The notes under the pieces are model-generated. The model searched no databases, had not been told where the DNA came from, and worked only from the letters and a program-made list of their open reading frames with translations. Positions 44,919 through 52,339 of a stretch of DNA of 52,339 nt are shown in pieces. The position numbers and the translations under genes were made by a program. Every line of letters starts with the position of its first letter. Position 1 is the stretch's first letter. Origin of the DNA: Planctomycetota bacterium (GTDB taxonomy: Bacteria; Planctomycetota; Planctomycetia; Planctomycetales; Planctomycetaceae); NCBI GenBank assembly GCA_018242565.1, contig JAFEBR010000529.1, positions 1 to 52,339 of the forward strand. The letters are read 5' to 3'.

Positions 44919-46016
44919 ATGCGGACCAGAATCAATTTGTCGCTCCGGTATTCGACAGTCTGTTCAGTCGCATTGGGCGTCGGTGGATTCCTTACGGCCA
45001 CCCAGCCGCTCGCAGCCAGCGTCGTGTTTTCGACATTTATCAACGGTTCCGACATCCAGTCGGCCACCGGGCAAAACTCGACGATCAGCATCACCTACGC
45101 GGGTAACAAATTTGTGGGTGGACTCTATTTCGGAACGGGCAACAATCAGCTGTATCAGAGCAATTTGACTGGTGGCGGGGTGACGACGTTTGGTGCACCC
45201 ATTCCGGGGGCCTCCGGAGAAGTTGTTGTCGGAGCGTCGCTCAATCGGGGCGGTTTTGGCACTGGCGAGATCTTCGCGGGATCCCAGGCAGGCACCCAGA
45301 TTTACCATTTTCAGAACGATGGATCTGGGCAGTCGCTGTTCACCACCCTGCCCACGGGGGGTGATATTCGCCAGATCTTCTTCGATCCCGGGAACAGTTT
45401 TGGTGGCAAAATGATTGTGACCACCGCGAGTGGCGACATCTACACCGTGAATTCTTCCGGCACGGCCACTTTGCTGGCGAGCATCGGCGAAGATACCGAG
45501 GGTCTGGACATTGCCCCCAGTTCCTGGGGACCATTTGCCGGCCAATTGCTCGTGGCGTCAGAGGGAAGCGGAGCCCTGCGTTTCGTGAGTAATGCGGGTG
45601 TGGTGACGAATTCCGGAATTGCAATTCCGGCGGCGGAAACCGTCAGCTTTGTACCCGCGAACCTGGGGCTCTCCGGAAACCCCCTGGAGGGTTTTTATGT
45701 GGCGAACTACCCAGTCGACATCCAGAAGGCCGGTGCGAGCCAGTTTGCAGGTCTGCAAAACCATGCCATCGTCACCAGTGAAGATGGAGGCAACGCTCGG
45801 GTCTGGGATTTGATCTTCAATGGCACCAATCTGGTCAACAACGGAGTTGTCGGCAACCTGCCCAATCAATCTGAAGATGGGATCTTCGTGACGGCAGAAC
45901 GAATCAACGACGTCACCGTTCCCGAGCCAGGCAGCCTGACGCTGCTCAGCCTCGGATTGCTCACGGTCGCGGGCATGACGTGTTGGCAGAAACGGCAGAC
46001 AGCCCCCCTCTTGTAA
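44919..46016 (+). CDS. PEP-CTERM sorted extracellular protein
   Basis: A 365-residue exported protein. The signal peptide spans about 1-33 (ending PLAAS). The body (about 34-325) is rich in Gly, Asn, Ser and Thr and has repeated beta-strand units resembling a propeller (GGDIRQIFFDPGNSFGG, GDIYTVNSSG). The C-terminus is a full PEP-CTERM tail: VPEPGS, a hydrophobic helix (LTLLSLGLLTVAGM) and a basic end (WQKRQ). Such tails are cut by an exosortase, none of which lies in this window. GGAGAAA precedes the ATG. Ligand unknown; the role is probably in extracellular matrix or surface. Confidence 0.9.
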   Translation: MRTRINLSLRYSTVCSVALGVGGFLTATQPLAASVVFSTFINGSDIQSATGQNSTISITYAGNKFVGGLYFGTGNNQLYQSNLTGGGVTTFGAPIPGASGEVVVGASLNRGGFGTGEIFAGSQAGTQIYHFQNDGSGQSLFTTLPTGGDIRQIFFDPGNSFGGKMIVTTASGDIYTVNSSGTATLLASIGEDTEGLDIAPSSWGPFAGQLLVASEGSGALRFVSNAGVVTNSGIAIPAAETVSFVPANLGLSGNPLEGFYVANYPVDIQKAGASQFAGLQNHAIVTSEDGGNARVWDLIFNGTNLVNNGVVGNLPNQSEDGIFVTAERINDVTVPEPGSLTLLSLGLLTVAGMTCWQKRQTAPLL

Positions 46017-46050
46017 GGCCGCCGCGTCCGCCCAATCATCGCGCAGCCAG

Positions 46051-46078
46051 CACACCCCGTTACCGCGGACGGGGTGTG
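46051..46078 (+). terminator. Hairpin terminator after the PEP-CTERM gene
   Basis: A 10-bp perfect stem (CACACCCCGT with ACGGGGTGTG, 8-base loop) starts 34 bases after the stop codon. There is no real T-run on either strand, so it may work with Rho or as a two-way barrier between the convergent genes. Confidence 0.5.
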
Positions 46079-46128
46079 TGTGCGTTCTGCGAATGCGCGC
46101 AGGACCCACAGTCGGGCGGAGAGACGGA

Positions 46129-46473
46129 CTAGTCTTGCTCCGACCAGAGATGGCGGACGAGTCCTCTGGCGTCGGATCGCGAGTTGTCCTCCTCAAAGGT
46201 CCCCAGATCGGCGAAGTGGGCCCGCACCTCGCGCAGCTCTTTGTCGTTCGGCCGCCGCGTCGGGGCTTCGTGCGGATCGCTGCTCGCAGCGAACGATACC
46301 GAAATGTGTGTGACTCGCCCCTCGTGCGTGTCGGACATTTCTGTCCCCACCGTCAAGCGCAAGAAACCGTCGCGGCGGGCGACGGCAAACATTTCCAGTT
46401 CGGCTCCCCCCGCCTGTTCGTGGAGTGCGAGGACCTCGGCAGGCACCGAAACGGGTTCGAGCTTTAATGACAT
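46129..46473 (-). CDS. Small hypothetical protein (DUF7694-like pattern)
   Basis: A 114-residue protein. The C-terminal half reads HISVSF, PTRRPNDKELREVRAHF, FEEDN and finally RHLWSEQD. This order (ISVS, then a PTxxEL helix followed by an aromatic, then a terminal HLW) resembles the DUF7694 family as I know it, which has no known function. The N-terminal half is a mixed strand/helix region (VLALHEQAGGAELEMFAVAR). ATG at 46473 has AGAAGAG 7 bases upstream. It is convergent with the PEP-CTERM gene. The family link is tentative; the ORF itself looks real because its composition is balanced. Confidence 0.6.
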   Translation of the reverse strand: MSLKLEPVSVPAEVLALHEQAGGAELEMFAVARRDGFLRLTVGTEMSDTHEGRVTHISVSFAASSDPHEAPTRRPNDKELREVRAHFADLGTFEEDNSRSDARGLVRHLWSEQD

Positions 46474-46526
46474 CAATCACTCTTCTGGCAAGACGCGATT
46501 CGGGCAACATCCACGATGTGAGTCTA

Positions 46527-46934
46527 TCAGAAATTGCCCGCCAACCCCGGATGGGTCAAAAAAGAAAAACCCCTCGGGCCGATCTGCCCGCGACGGACGC
46601 AAAAGGCGGGGCACTGATCTCGCCCTGTCAACAGGTCGCCCAAAGCCCTGTGCCGGCCGAAATCGGACCAGCTTGTGCCTGGCGTGGCCCGTCGCATGAT
46701 GCGCACGCGGTCTCGACCGGCCTGGGTGATCCATGCCAGGTCTCGGCGGAGCACACCGTAGTCGCGGACAGCAGACGCTTCTTCCCGGGCAGCCTGACGG
46801 ATAACATGCGGAGCAGTGTCCTGCACGAAGCTCTCGGCGGCGGTTCGCAAGATTCGACGCGACGCTTCTGGGGCACGGATATTCCGCCAAATGGCAACGC
46901 ATACCAACTCATCACGGCAAATCTGTGCCAACAT
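46527..46934 (-). CDS. Possible small hypothetical protein, head-to-head with the hydrolase-like gene
   Basis: The 135-codon frame looks protein-like for its first 100 residues: amphipathic helices such as RDELVCVAIWRNI and HVIRQAAREEASAVRDYGVLRRDLAW. The last 30 codons run through a terminator-like hairpin and look unlike protein, so either the true end is different, the gene has decayed, or it is not coding. It starts at 46934 and so overlaps the ATG (46933) of the plus-strand gene, which is unusual. I do not recognise a family. It is the only candidate in the 459-base stretch 46474-46932. Confidence 0.35.
   Translation of the reverse strand: MLAQICRDELVCVAIWRNIRAPEASRRILRTAAESFVQDTAPHVIRQAAREEASAVRDYGVLRRDLAWITQAGRDRVRIMRRATPGTSWSDFGRHRALGDLLTGRDQCPAFCVRRGQIGPRGFSFLTHPGLAGNF
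46558..46590 (-). terminator. Terminator-like hairpin with T-run on the minus strand
   Basis: On the minus strand CGGGC-AGATCG-GCCCG (46590-46575) is followed by AGGGG and then TTTTTCTTTTTT. The long T-run is exceptional for this GC-rich region. It implies that some transcript ends here, coming from the 46600-46934 region. Confidence 0.5.
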
Positions 46935-49755
46935 GCATATTCTCCGAATGGTCTCACTGGGGCTGTTACTGGGCCTGGTCTTTCCGATGGCTGGTTTTGG
47001 TCAAGAGGGACGCACCAAGTCCCGGCTGCTCTATTCTTTTGAAGCTCACAGCGAAGTCGCCGAGTTGCAGAAAGCGGCCGAGAAGAGCGATCTCATCGTG
47101 GTCGCCGACAACGGCGTGACACATGGTAAGAACTGTGTGCGGTGGGTGGCACGCAAAGGCGCGTCGTGGAGCACGCTCGAGCTCGGGACGACGGCCCGTC
47201 AGGACTGGCGTGATTTCGACTATTTTGCCATCGACATCTTCATCGAACCGGAGGGGCCGACCGCCTTTACGTTGGAACTCTGGGACCCGCTGACCAAAGG
47301 GTTTCCCACGCGGTGCACCTTCGATGGACTGCGGTTGCGGCCCGGCCGACAGACGGTGCTTGTCCCCATCAATCGGGCCCGCCGCAATGGCAAAGAGGGG
47401 CGCGATTGGAATGAGCTGGAACCGAAAGACAAAATCGACCTGGCCAAGCTCACCAAAGTCAAATTGTTCTTGACGCCCCCCAAGGATCGCGACGCCGTCC
47501 TGTGGATTGACAACCTGCGACTTCTGCAGGAAGACGCAGCGAAGCCGAAACTGCGCGTGCCGTTGCCCAAGGGGGCCGTGGCCTTCAAATTCGGCTCGGC
47601 GGGCGAAAGCCTGCCCGGTTTCACGACGATCGCCCCGGAAGCCAAAGGTCTCGTCGGCACAGGCATCACCCACGGTGGCACGGGTTGGCCTGACGCCCTT
47701 TCGGGCACCTTTGTTCTGGCCCCCGAGGGGGAAAGGTTCTCATTCAGTGCGCCCCTGCCGAACGGGGCTTATGCCGCATGGCTGCTGGCCGGTCCCATTT
47801 ATCGGCGGTCATCGGCGAACCGGGTGTTTCGATTGAAACTCAACGGTCAGGTCGTCGTGGACGAATCCCCCACGCTGGACGAATACTATTCCGAGAAACA
47901 TCTGTATCGATTTCTTCCGGTGGATCACGATGGCGACCCGACTCAACTGTGGCCCGATTACCTGGCGCGGATGTACCCGGCTCAGCAGGCCACGCTCGAG
48001 ATTACGGACGGAACTTTGCGACTGGAAGCGGTCAATCATTTCGTGTCGGCCCTGGTCCTCGTGCCGCAGGGGCAGGGGGGCGATTTCGTCCCGCCAATCG
48101 AAACCGCACGGCGTCAGGCCTTTGAAAAGACGCTGCCTCCGATCAAACGAAACTGGCCCACGCGCGCCGCGGGGGCGGGGCCCGCTGTCGCCTGGTTGCC
48201 CGCCCCTGGCGAACGGATCTGGCCGTGGAGTCTGCCACGCCGTGACAAACCGGCCGCCTGGTCTCTCGGCGTCGCTCCGGGGCAAGTGCTGCATTTGAAT
48301 CTGGGCCTCACGGCCTTCGTGGCGGACGATGTCAAAATCTCCTGCCACCTGCCAGGAGACGCGACGGCTTCACACTTCGATCAGCGGCTGCGCTTCGATG
48401 GCGACGACGCGTCGGAGATGGTGTTGCTGCCTGCCGATCACGTCCGCACCCGTCCCGGTCGGACGCGCAGCCTGTGGATTCAGGCTCAAGTTCCGAAGAC
48501 GCTGCCGGCGGGTGTACACGAAGGCACGATTCGCCTTGCAGGGGCTGAGTTCCAGTTGCAAATTCCGGTACGCTGGGAGGTGCAGCCGATCACGCTGCAG
48601 GAGGTGTTGCCACTGTCGCTGGGGATGTATTACACCCCGCGTCCAATTGCCGGACTGGATCCCGTTCGGCAGCGGGCCCTGTTTAAAGCCCAGTTCGAGT
48701 TCATGCGCTCGGTCGGGCTGACCGCAGTGCCGATCGGATCGGGGACCATTACCGGCCTGCCGGCTCGCGGGCAGACAAGCGTGAGGTTTGATCCGACCTT
48801 TTGCGAACTGGCCCGAGAGGTAGGCTTTGGTCGGCATCCGCGGCAGTACCAGATGGGGACTACGCTGGGCATGGGGCGCGCGATCGGCCGGCGTCTGGGA
48901 GATCTCGGGGCGGCGGTCGATCGCAATCCGGGCGTCGAATTGAAACAGGCGGGCTTCCGCGAACATCATCTGGACGCGCTGCGGCAGTATCGCGCATTCC
49001 TCGAACAGCAGAAATTGCCCGTCGCCGTCGAAGTGGTCGATGAACCTCGCGAGGTTCCCAATCCGTGGAACCGGAACCTCGCCGACACGCTGGCCTACGC
49101 CGCGATGGTCCGGGAAGCCGGTTTGACCGGATTCGTGACACCGATGAGCGACACGAATTCCGGCAAGGACTACAGCATCCTGGCAGACCAGGTGGACATT
49201 CTCAGTGTGCATGGCTGGAAGGCTTCGGCCAAGCTCATGGCCCGGGCCGCGGAACAGAAGCGAACCATGTGGCTCTACAACACCGGCATGGATCGTTTCT
49301 CGTGGGGATTCTATGCCTGGCGTGTCGGTGCCGTGGGACGCTGGGAATGGCATTTCAGTTGGCCCGAGGATCAGGGCCGCGGCGGGTATCCCGGACGCGA
49401 ATGGTTCAATCCGTTCACATCGAGTCACGGACTGGCCAGCGACGCGCCTCTGAGCTACCCCGGCGGCATTCTCTACCAGTCGGCATTTCTGGAAGTCTCC
49501 GAAGGCATCACCGATTACGCCTACCTGCTCACGCTTGAAACGGCGCTGGGGAACCAGCAGTCTCCCCAGGCCAAAGAGGCCCGGGAGTTTCTGCAGGGCT
49601 TGAAAAAGGCGATCCCGCAATTCCCAGAATTACAGGGCCTGGCCGATCCGGGGGCCGGTGCCCTGGTCGGTATGGGAATTAAGGACGAGGCCCGCTTGCA
49701 GGCACCCGCCTGGCGCGCCCGCCTCGCCCAATACATCGCCGCGCTGTCGAAGTGA
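46933..49755 (+). CDS. Large secreted glycoside-hydrolase-like protein (GH123/DUF4091-like)
   Basis: A 940-residue exported protein with a short signal peptide (about 1-22, ending AGFGQ). Residues about 30-200 form a beta-sandwich like carbohydrate-binding domains (FDYFAIDIFIE, DAVLWIDNLRL). A second sandwich follows (about 210-390), then a linker and another beta domain. The C-terminal 380 residues look like a TIM barrel: LGMYYTPRPIAG, VEVVDEPREVPNP (about 702-714, with candidate acidic catalytic residues) and WGFYAWRVGAVGRWEWHF (about 794-811), reminiscent of GH123/DUF4091 enzymes. It probably degrades or binds a complex polysaccharide. The catalytic pair is not proven. ATG at 46933 gives a clean signal peptide; the gene is followed by a hairpin. 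Confidence 0.75.
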   Translation: MHILRMVSLGLLLGLVFPMAGFGQEGRTKSRLLYSFEAHSEVAELQKAAEKSDLIVVADNGVTHGKNCVRWVARKGASWSTLELGTTARQDWRDFDYFAIDIFIEPEGPTAFTLELWDPLTKGFPTRCTFDGLRLRPGRQTVLVPINRARRNGKEGRDWNELEPKDKIDLAKLTKVKLFLTPPKDRDAVLWIDNLRLLQEDAAKPKLRVPLPKGAVAFKFGSAGESLPGFTTIAPEAKGLVGTGITHGGTGWPDALSGTFVLAPEGERFSFSAPLPNGAYAAWLLAGPIYRRSSANRVFRLKLNGQVVVDESPTLDEYYSEKHLYRFLPVDHDGDPTQLWPDYLARMYPAQQATLEITDGTLRLEAVNHFVSALVLVPQGQGGDFVPPIETARRQAFEKTLPPIKRNWPTRAAGAGPAVAWLPAPGERIWPWSLPRRDKPAAWSLGVAPGQVLHLNLGLTAFVADDVKISCHLPGDATASHFDQRLRFDGDDASEMVLLPADHVRTRPGRTRSLWIQAQVPKTLPAGVHEGTIRLAGAEFQLQIPVRWEVQPITLQEVLPLSLGMYYTPRPIAGLDPVRQRALFKAQFEFMRSVGLTAVPIGSGTITGLPARGQTSVRFDPTFCELAREVGFGRHPRQYQMGTTLGMGRAIGRRLGDLGAAVDRNPGVELKQAGFREHHLDALRQYRAFLEQQKLPVAVEVVDEPREVPNPWNRNLADTLAYAAMVREAGLTGFVTPMSDTNSGKDYSILADQVDILSVHGWKASAKLMARAAEQKRTMWLYNTGMDRFSWGFYAWRVGAVGRWEWHFSWPEDQGRGGYPGREWFNPFTSSHGLASDAPLSYPGGILYQSAFLEVSEGITDYAYLLTLETALGNQQSPQAKEAREFLQGLKKAIPQFPELQGLADPGAGALVGMGIKDEARLQAPAWRARLAQYIAALSK

Positions 49756-49758
49756 ACG

Positions 49759-49785
49759 CGGTGCGCCCTCTCCAGGGCCGCACCG
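49759..49785 (+). terminator. Hairpin directly after the glycoside-hydrolase-like gene
   Basis: An 11-bp stem with one bulged base (CGGTGCG-CCCT with AGGG-C-CGCACCG, loop CTCC) begins 4 bases after the stop. No T-run follows, so it may protect the 3' end or cause Rho-assisted termination. Confidence 0.5.
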
Positions 49786-49950
49786 TGAACGATCTTACTC
49801 TTGGAGCGAAACGACCTAAAAAGGCTCAGCCCCGTGCGTCACCGCCCCCTGCGCCACCCACACAGCGTCTCCCTCCCCCCTTTCGAAGTGGGCGCCACGG
49901 GAGGGATAACCGCACGTCTCAGCGCCCGCCCAGCAACCAACGCCAGCGAG

Positions 49951-49971
49951 CCGCCGGGTTCATCCCGGCGG
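49951..49971. terminator. Second hairpin between convergent genes
   Basis: CCGCCGGG-TTCAT-CCCGGCGG, an 8-bp perfect stem followed by TTTCC on the plus strand. It probably backs up the first hairpin for the plus-strand gene, and could also act on the minus-strand propeller gene that ends at 50096. The remainder of the 340-base gap (49756-50095) shows no gene. Confidence 0.45.
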
Positions 49972-50095
49972 TTTCCGCGTCCCTTCCCAACACCGGATGA
50001 AGCTGCCCATCGACTCCGCCAAGACGCCTCCCCGCGTCCGCGCGCGATCGGTGCGCCGCTTCCCAGTGTGTACTGACGCGCTCGACCGGCCTGGG

Positions 50096-51196
50096 TTACG
50101 CCAGGCGCGTCAGCTTCGAAACTCGACCTGTTCCGACCCACTCGGCGACAAAGATGCTGCCGTCATGGCCGAAACAGGCATCGTGCGGGTGGACGAATTT
50201 TCCGGGGAGCCACTGGTTGCGATCACCACGGATTCCGCCGCCATCTTTCCCCGTCACGCGCGCCACGTCGTCACCCAATCGGGCGACCACCTCGTTCTTG
50301 GCGTTCAGCAGCGTCAGCCGGGCTTTCAGTTCGGGGATCACGAGCAGGTCCTTCCAGGTCTCCGCGTTCGCGGGCAGGCCATAACCCTTGAGCGTTTCGA
50401 TGTATTCGCCATCCATCGTGAAATACTGCAGCGTGTCGTGGGCTCGGTCGCAGACCACGATCGACGGTTCCCGGCCAGGTCGGCCGTCGATCCACAAGCC
50501 GTGAGGCGTGTTGAACTTGCCGGCGCCCTCGCCCGGGCCGCCGAAACACGAAACCCATTTACCGTTTTTGTCGTAGCGGTGGATGTAGAACGCACCGTAA
50601 CCGTCGGCGAGCAGAAAACCGCCGTCGTCCAGAAAGGCGAAATTCGTGGGCATAAACCGGTCCCGCCCCCAGGCCCCGTTGGGTTTGGTGTCTTCGTTCG
50701 GAGCATAGACCCCCGATTCCATCGGCGCAAACTGCTGCCAGACCGTTTCGCCTTTCAGGTCGAGCTTGGCGAACGTCTTCAGGTGCTGGTAAGCACAGAC
50801 ATACAGAAATTCCTGGCCGCCTTCCTGCCGGATTTCGATGCCATGGCCGCCCCCCTGAAATTGTTTGCCGAAAGAACGAATGTACTTGCCGGTGGAATCG
50901 AACACGAAAATGGAGGGATGGTCGGCGAGTTCTTTACGGCCTTCATGAATGACGTACACGTTGCCCGCTTTATCGACCGCCACATTGTGCGTCGTCTGCC
51001 AGGAGAATTCAGCGGGGAGTTGGGGCCATTCGTGGGTGACTTCGTATTTGTAATCCCCGTCACCGAGAATGGTCTTCGCATCGGTCTTGCTGGCGGTGAT
51101 GACGGCTGGGGCCGCGACCAGGGCCGCCGCCCCGGCGGTCGCCGTCGTCAGGAATTTCCGGCGCGAGACAGGGGCCGTGGAACGATTCGATTTCAT
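50096..51196 (-). CDS. Tat-exported NHL-repeat beta-propeller protein
   Basis: A 366-residue protein. The N-terminus has a twin-arginine motif (SRRKFLTTA, about 10-18) and a hydrophobic Ala-rich core, so it is exported folded. The body contains five or six NHL-like blades (NVAVDKAGNVYVIHEG, SIFVFDSTGKYIRSFG, FNTPHGLWIDG, HPHDACFGHDGSIFVAEW), a six-bladed propeller similar to peptidyl-alpha-hydroxyglycine lyase and related planctomycete proteins. Whether it is an enzyme or a binding protein cannot be told. ATG at 51196 has AAGGAG 8 bases upstream; an open frame extends to 51283 without a signal. Confidence 0.85.
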   Translation of the reverse strand: MKSNRSTAPVSRRKFLTTATAGAAALVAAPAVITASKTDAKTILGDGDYKYEVTHEWPQLPAEFSWQTTHNVAVDKAGNVYVIHEGRKELADHPSIFVFDSTGKYIRSFGKQFQGGGHGIEIRQEGGQEFLYVCAYQHLKTFAKLDLKGETVWQQFAPMESGVYAPNEDTKPNGAWGRDRFMPTNFAFLDDGGFLLADGYGAFYIHRYDKNGKWVSCFGGPGEGAGKFNTPHGLWIDGRPGREPSIVVCDRAHDTLQYFTMDGEYIETLKGYGLPANAETWKDLLVIPELKARLTLLNAKNEVVARLGDDVARVTGKDGGGIRGDRNQWLPGKFVHPHDACFGHDGSIFVAEWVGTGRVSKLTRLA

Positions 51197-52098
51197 CAGA
51201 GAACTCCTTGGAGCGCGACAGGATGACGGGATGCCAGGGCGGTTCAGCCAGGCTGCCGACCGCCTGCCCGCATTGTGCTGCAATCCCGATCCGAGAGCAA
51301 GGAAATGACAAGTACCTTGCTCCCCCGTGCGACAATTCGGTCCCGCTCGAAGCCGGGACGTGGTGCATGCCTGGGCACTCAGCGGGACGGATCACCGCGA
51401 ACTCGGGTGGGAATGACAGCCGGCGGATCCTTGGCGAACGGCCAGTGTGAGCTGGCTGGTGGATCGGCATGGCACGCCAGAATCGCGTGGCGCAAAGCCG
51501 TCGGCGTTGTCTTGGGGGCAACCGTCACGATGGCGAGATTTGCCGTCAAGCATCAAATACCCAGAGGCTGTCGCCCGTATTCGTCAGCGGTGCGCGTGCG
51601 CTGCAGGCAAAGCGCGCGTCAACGATCCTGGGCCTTGGGCGCGTCCTGACAATGACCGAATCCCCCGATCAGTTTTGGCTTCACGGTCGAGGAGAGTCGA
51701 GGACTGCGAAAACGGGCGCGCCGCTTGAATTCCCTGTTCGCAGAGTTGCATCGCCTGCCCGGGGCTCGATTTAGCGCCGCCAGACTTCGGCAGTCCGATT
51801 TGCCAGCCGCAGTTTGGCGGGGGCTGGTCGGCTCGCCTCACCCTCCCGGATGACAGTAGCTCCTGCCGGCGCGATGCCCCTGGCCGTGAGTCTCACGTCC
51901 TTGATGGCGTGAATGCGTGCGACAGCAAGAGCGCTCCCCCGCGCGTAGCCCGGGACCGCGGGGGGAGCAGCGATGGACTGGTGATCGCCGTGAAGCGGCG
52001 AGCACCGGTACTCCGTGATATCAACACATTGGTCCGGTTGGAGTGACTACCCGGAGCCAGATCTGGCCACGTGGACCGCCTGACGGCCAGCCTGTAGG
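51197..52098. other. Long region without a recognisable gene
   Basis: In these 902 bases none of the open frames resembles a protein: they are Arg/Pro/Ser-rich and lack family motifs. I see no transposase remnant, tRNA or repeat apart from the strong hairpin at 51933-51968. It separates the propeller gene start from the end of the PEP-CTERM gene, both on the minus strand. It may hold the propeller promoter, a small RNA, or decayed coding sequence. Confidence 0.5.
51933..51968. terminator. Strong GC-rich hairpin after the right-edge PEP-CTERM gene
   Basis: GCTCCCCC-GCG pairs with CGC-G-GGGGGAGC (11 pairs, one bulged G) around a 13-base loop that itself contains CCCGGG. It lies 131 bases beyond the stop of the minus-strand PEP-CTERM gene. 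There is no T-run, so a terminator role is likely but not certain. Confidence 0.45.
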
Positions 52099-52339
52099 TT
52101 ATTGGCCCGACGACCGACTCCGACGGCGGGAATGGACAACCAGAGTTCCGACCAGGCTGGCGACACTGAAAAAAGCCAGCGAACTCGGCTCGGGAACGGG
52201 GGCCGCATCGACCCGGATGCTGCCCAGGCCCACTCGGTCGCCCCCGACCCCCCCGCCACCGTATCCGATGGTGTCGTGATAGTTGGAGGTTAATGTCAGT
52301 TCGACATACCGCGCGGTGACACCTGAAATATCGAAGCCC
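52099..52339 (-). CDS. PEP-CTERM protein, C-terminal end (enters from right edge)
   Basis: The minus-strand frame is open from the window edge to a TAA at 52101-52099 (80 codons). It encodes GVTARYVELTLTSNY and DRVGLGSIRVDA, typical of the last strands of a discoidin (F5/8 type C)-like domain in planctomycete surface proteins. A complete sorting tail follows: VPEPSS, a hydrophobic helix (LAFFSVASLVGTLVV) and a basic end (HSRRRSRSSGQ). The N-terminus lies outside the window. It is presumably exported and cut by an exosortase, like the protein at 44919-46016, with which it shares only the tail type. Confidence 0.88.
   Translation of the reverse strand, partial: GFDISGVTARYVELTLTSNYHDTIGYGGGGVGGDRVGLGSIRVDAAPVPEPSSLAFFSVASLVGTLVVHSRRRSRSSGQ

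Noticed and set aside
46527-46934. RNase P RNA or tmRNA as explanation of the minus-strand T-run terminator
   Set aside because: The conserved core sequences of these RNAs (for example GAGGAAAGTCCGGGC) are absent.
48370-49620. 416-codon minus-strand frame opposite the glycoside-hydrolase-like gene
   Set aside because: No domain, signal or ribosome site; the plus strand carries conserved blocks.
49997-51226. 409-codon plus-strand frame opposite the NHL propeller
   Set aside because: The minus strand has a Tat signal, a strong ribosome site and NHL blades.
1-52339. CRISPR array, tRNA, rRNA, insertion sequence or prophage
   Set aside because: No spaced repeats, cloverleaf sequence, transposase, integrase or phage structural gene was seen on reading through the window.

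Overview
The window reads as chromosome of a planctomycete (order Planctomycetales; the genus cannot be resolved from sequence alone). Four signs agree. A surface protein at the left edge carries the LEPR-type N-terminal motif (LEARMLLSA). An ECF sigma factor sits next to a Ser/Thr kinase with WD40 repeats. There are two PEP-CTERM proteins. Several planctomycete-style families occur (DUF1598, cytochrome c plus sugar-dehydrogenase-like fusions, secreted ceramidase-like enzymes). I see no tRNA, rRNA, CRISPR array, insertion sequence or phage gene.

Layout. 1-666 (-) is the N-terminal part of a large surface protein that runs off the left edge. 1009-5111 (+) is the ECF sigma / WD40 kinase pair. 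5164-8391 (-) is a cytochrome c / glucose-sorbosone-dehydrogenase-like / PHP-like hydrolase fusion. 8716-10900 (+) is a receiver-like protein overlapping a secreted cyanophycinase-like protein. 11138-13991 (+) is a three-gene DevCAB/MacB-type exporter. 14352-16151 (-) is a secreted DUF1598 protein. 16410-16727 (+) is an HU-like protein with its own promoter and terminator.

17131-21126 (+) is a terpenoid pair: a diverged squalene-hopene-cyclase-like protein followed by a DUF116 / polyprenyl synthetase fusion. 21342-22814 (+) is a secreted ceramidase-like hydrolase. 32279 down to 22895 (-) is a five-gene envelope efflux operon: outer-membrane barrel, two tandem TolC paralogues, periplasmic adaptor and a CzcA/CusA-type RND pump. 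32594-33904 (+) is a patatin lipoprotein. 33958-35823 (-) holds a DUF488 protein and a class III aminotransferase. 36228-40384 (+) holds a small membrane-anchored protein, a PA/M28/PDZ peptidase and a Tat-exported amine oxidase. 40618-44518 (+) holds a CrtI/CrtN-like desaturase and a two-gene ABC-2 exporter. 44919-46016 (+) is a PEP-CTERM protein. 46129-46934 (-) holds two small hypotheticals. 46933-49755 (+) is a large secreted glycoside-hydrolase-like protein. 50096-51196 (-) is a Tat-exported beta-propeller. 52099-52339 (-) is the C-terminus of a second PEP-CTERM protein that enters from the right edge.

The shared theme is the cell envelope: export systems, secreted hydrolases, sorted surface proteins and isoprenoid lipids. 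The best candidate for undescribed biology is the cyclase plus DUF116-prenyl-synthase pair. It encodes making a prenyl diphosphate and cyclising a polyprene side by side, with unusual architecture in both proteins, and a carotenoid-type desaturase with an exporter lies about 20 kb away. Other candidates are the RND operon with duplicated TolC genes, the three-part redox/hydrolase fusion, and several unexplained palindromes and repeats in promoter regions.

Coordinates follow the start codon I judged most likely; alternatives are given. Domain calls come from motif recognition by eye, not from database searches.
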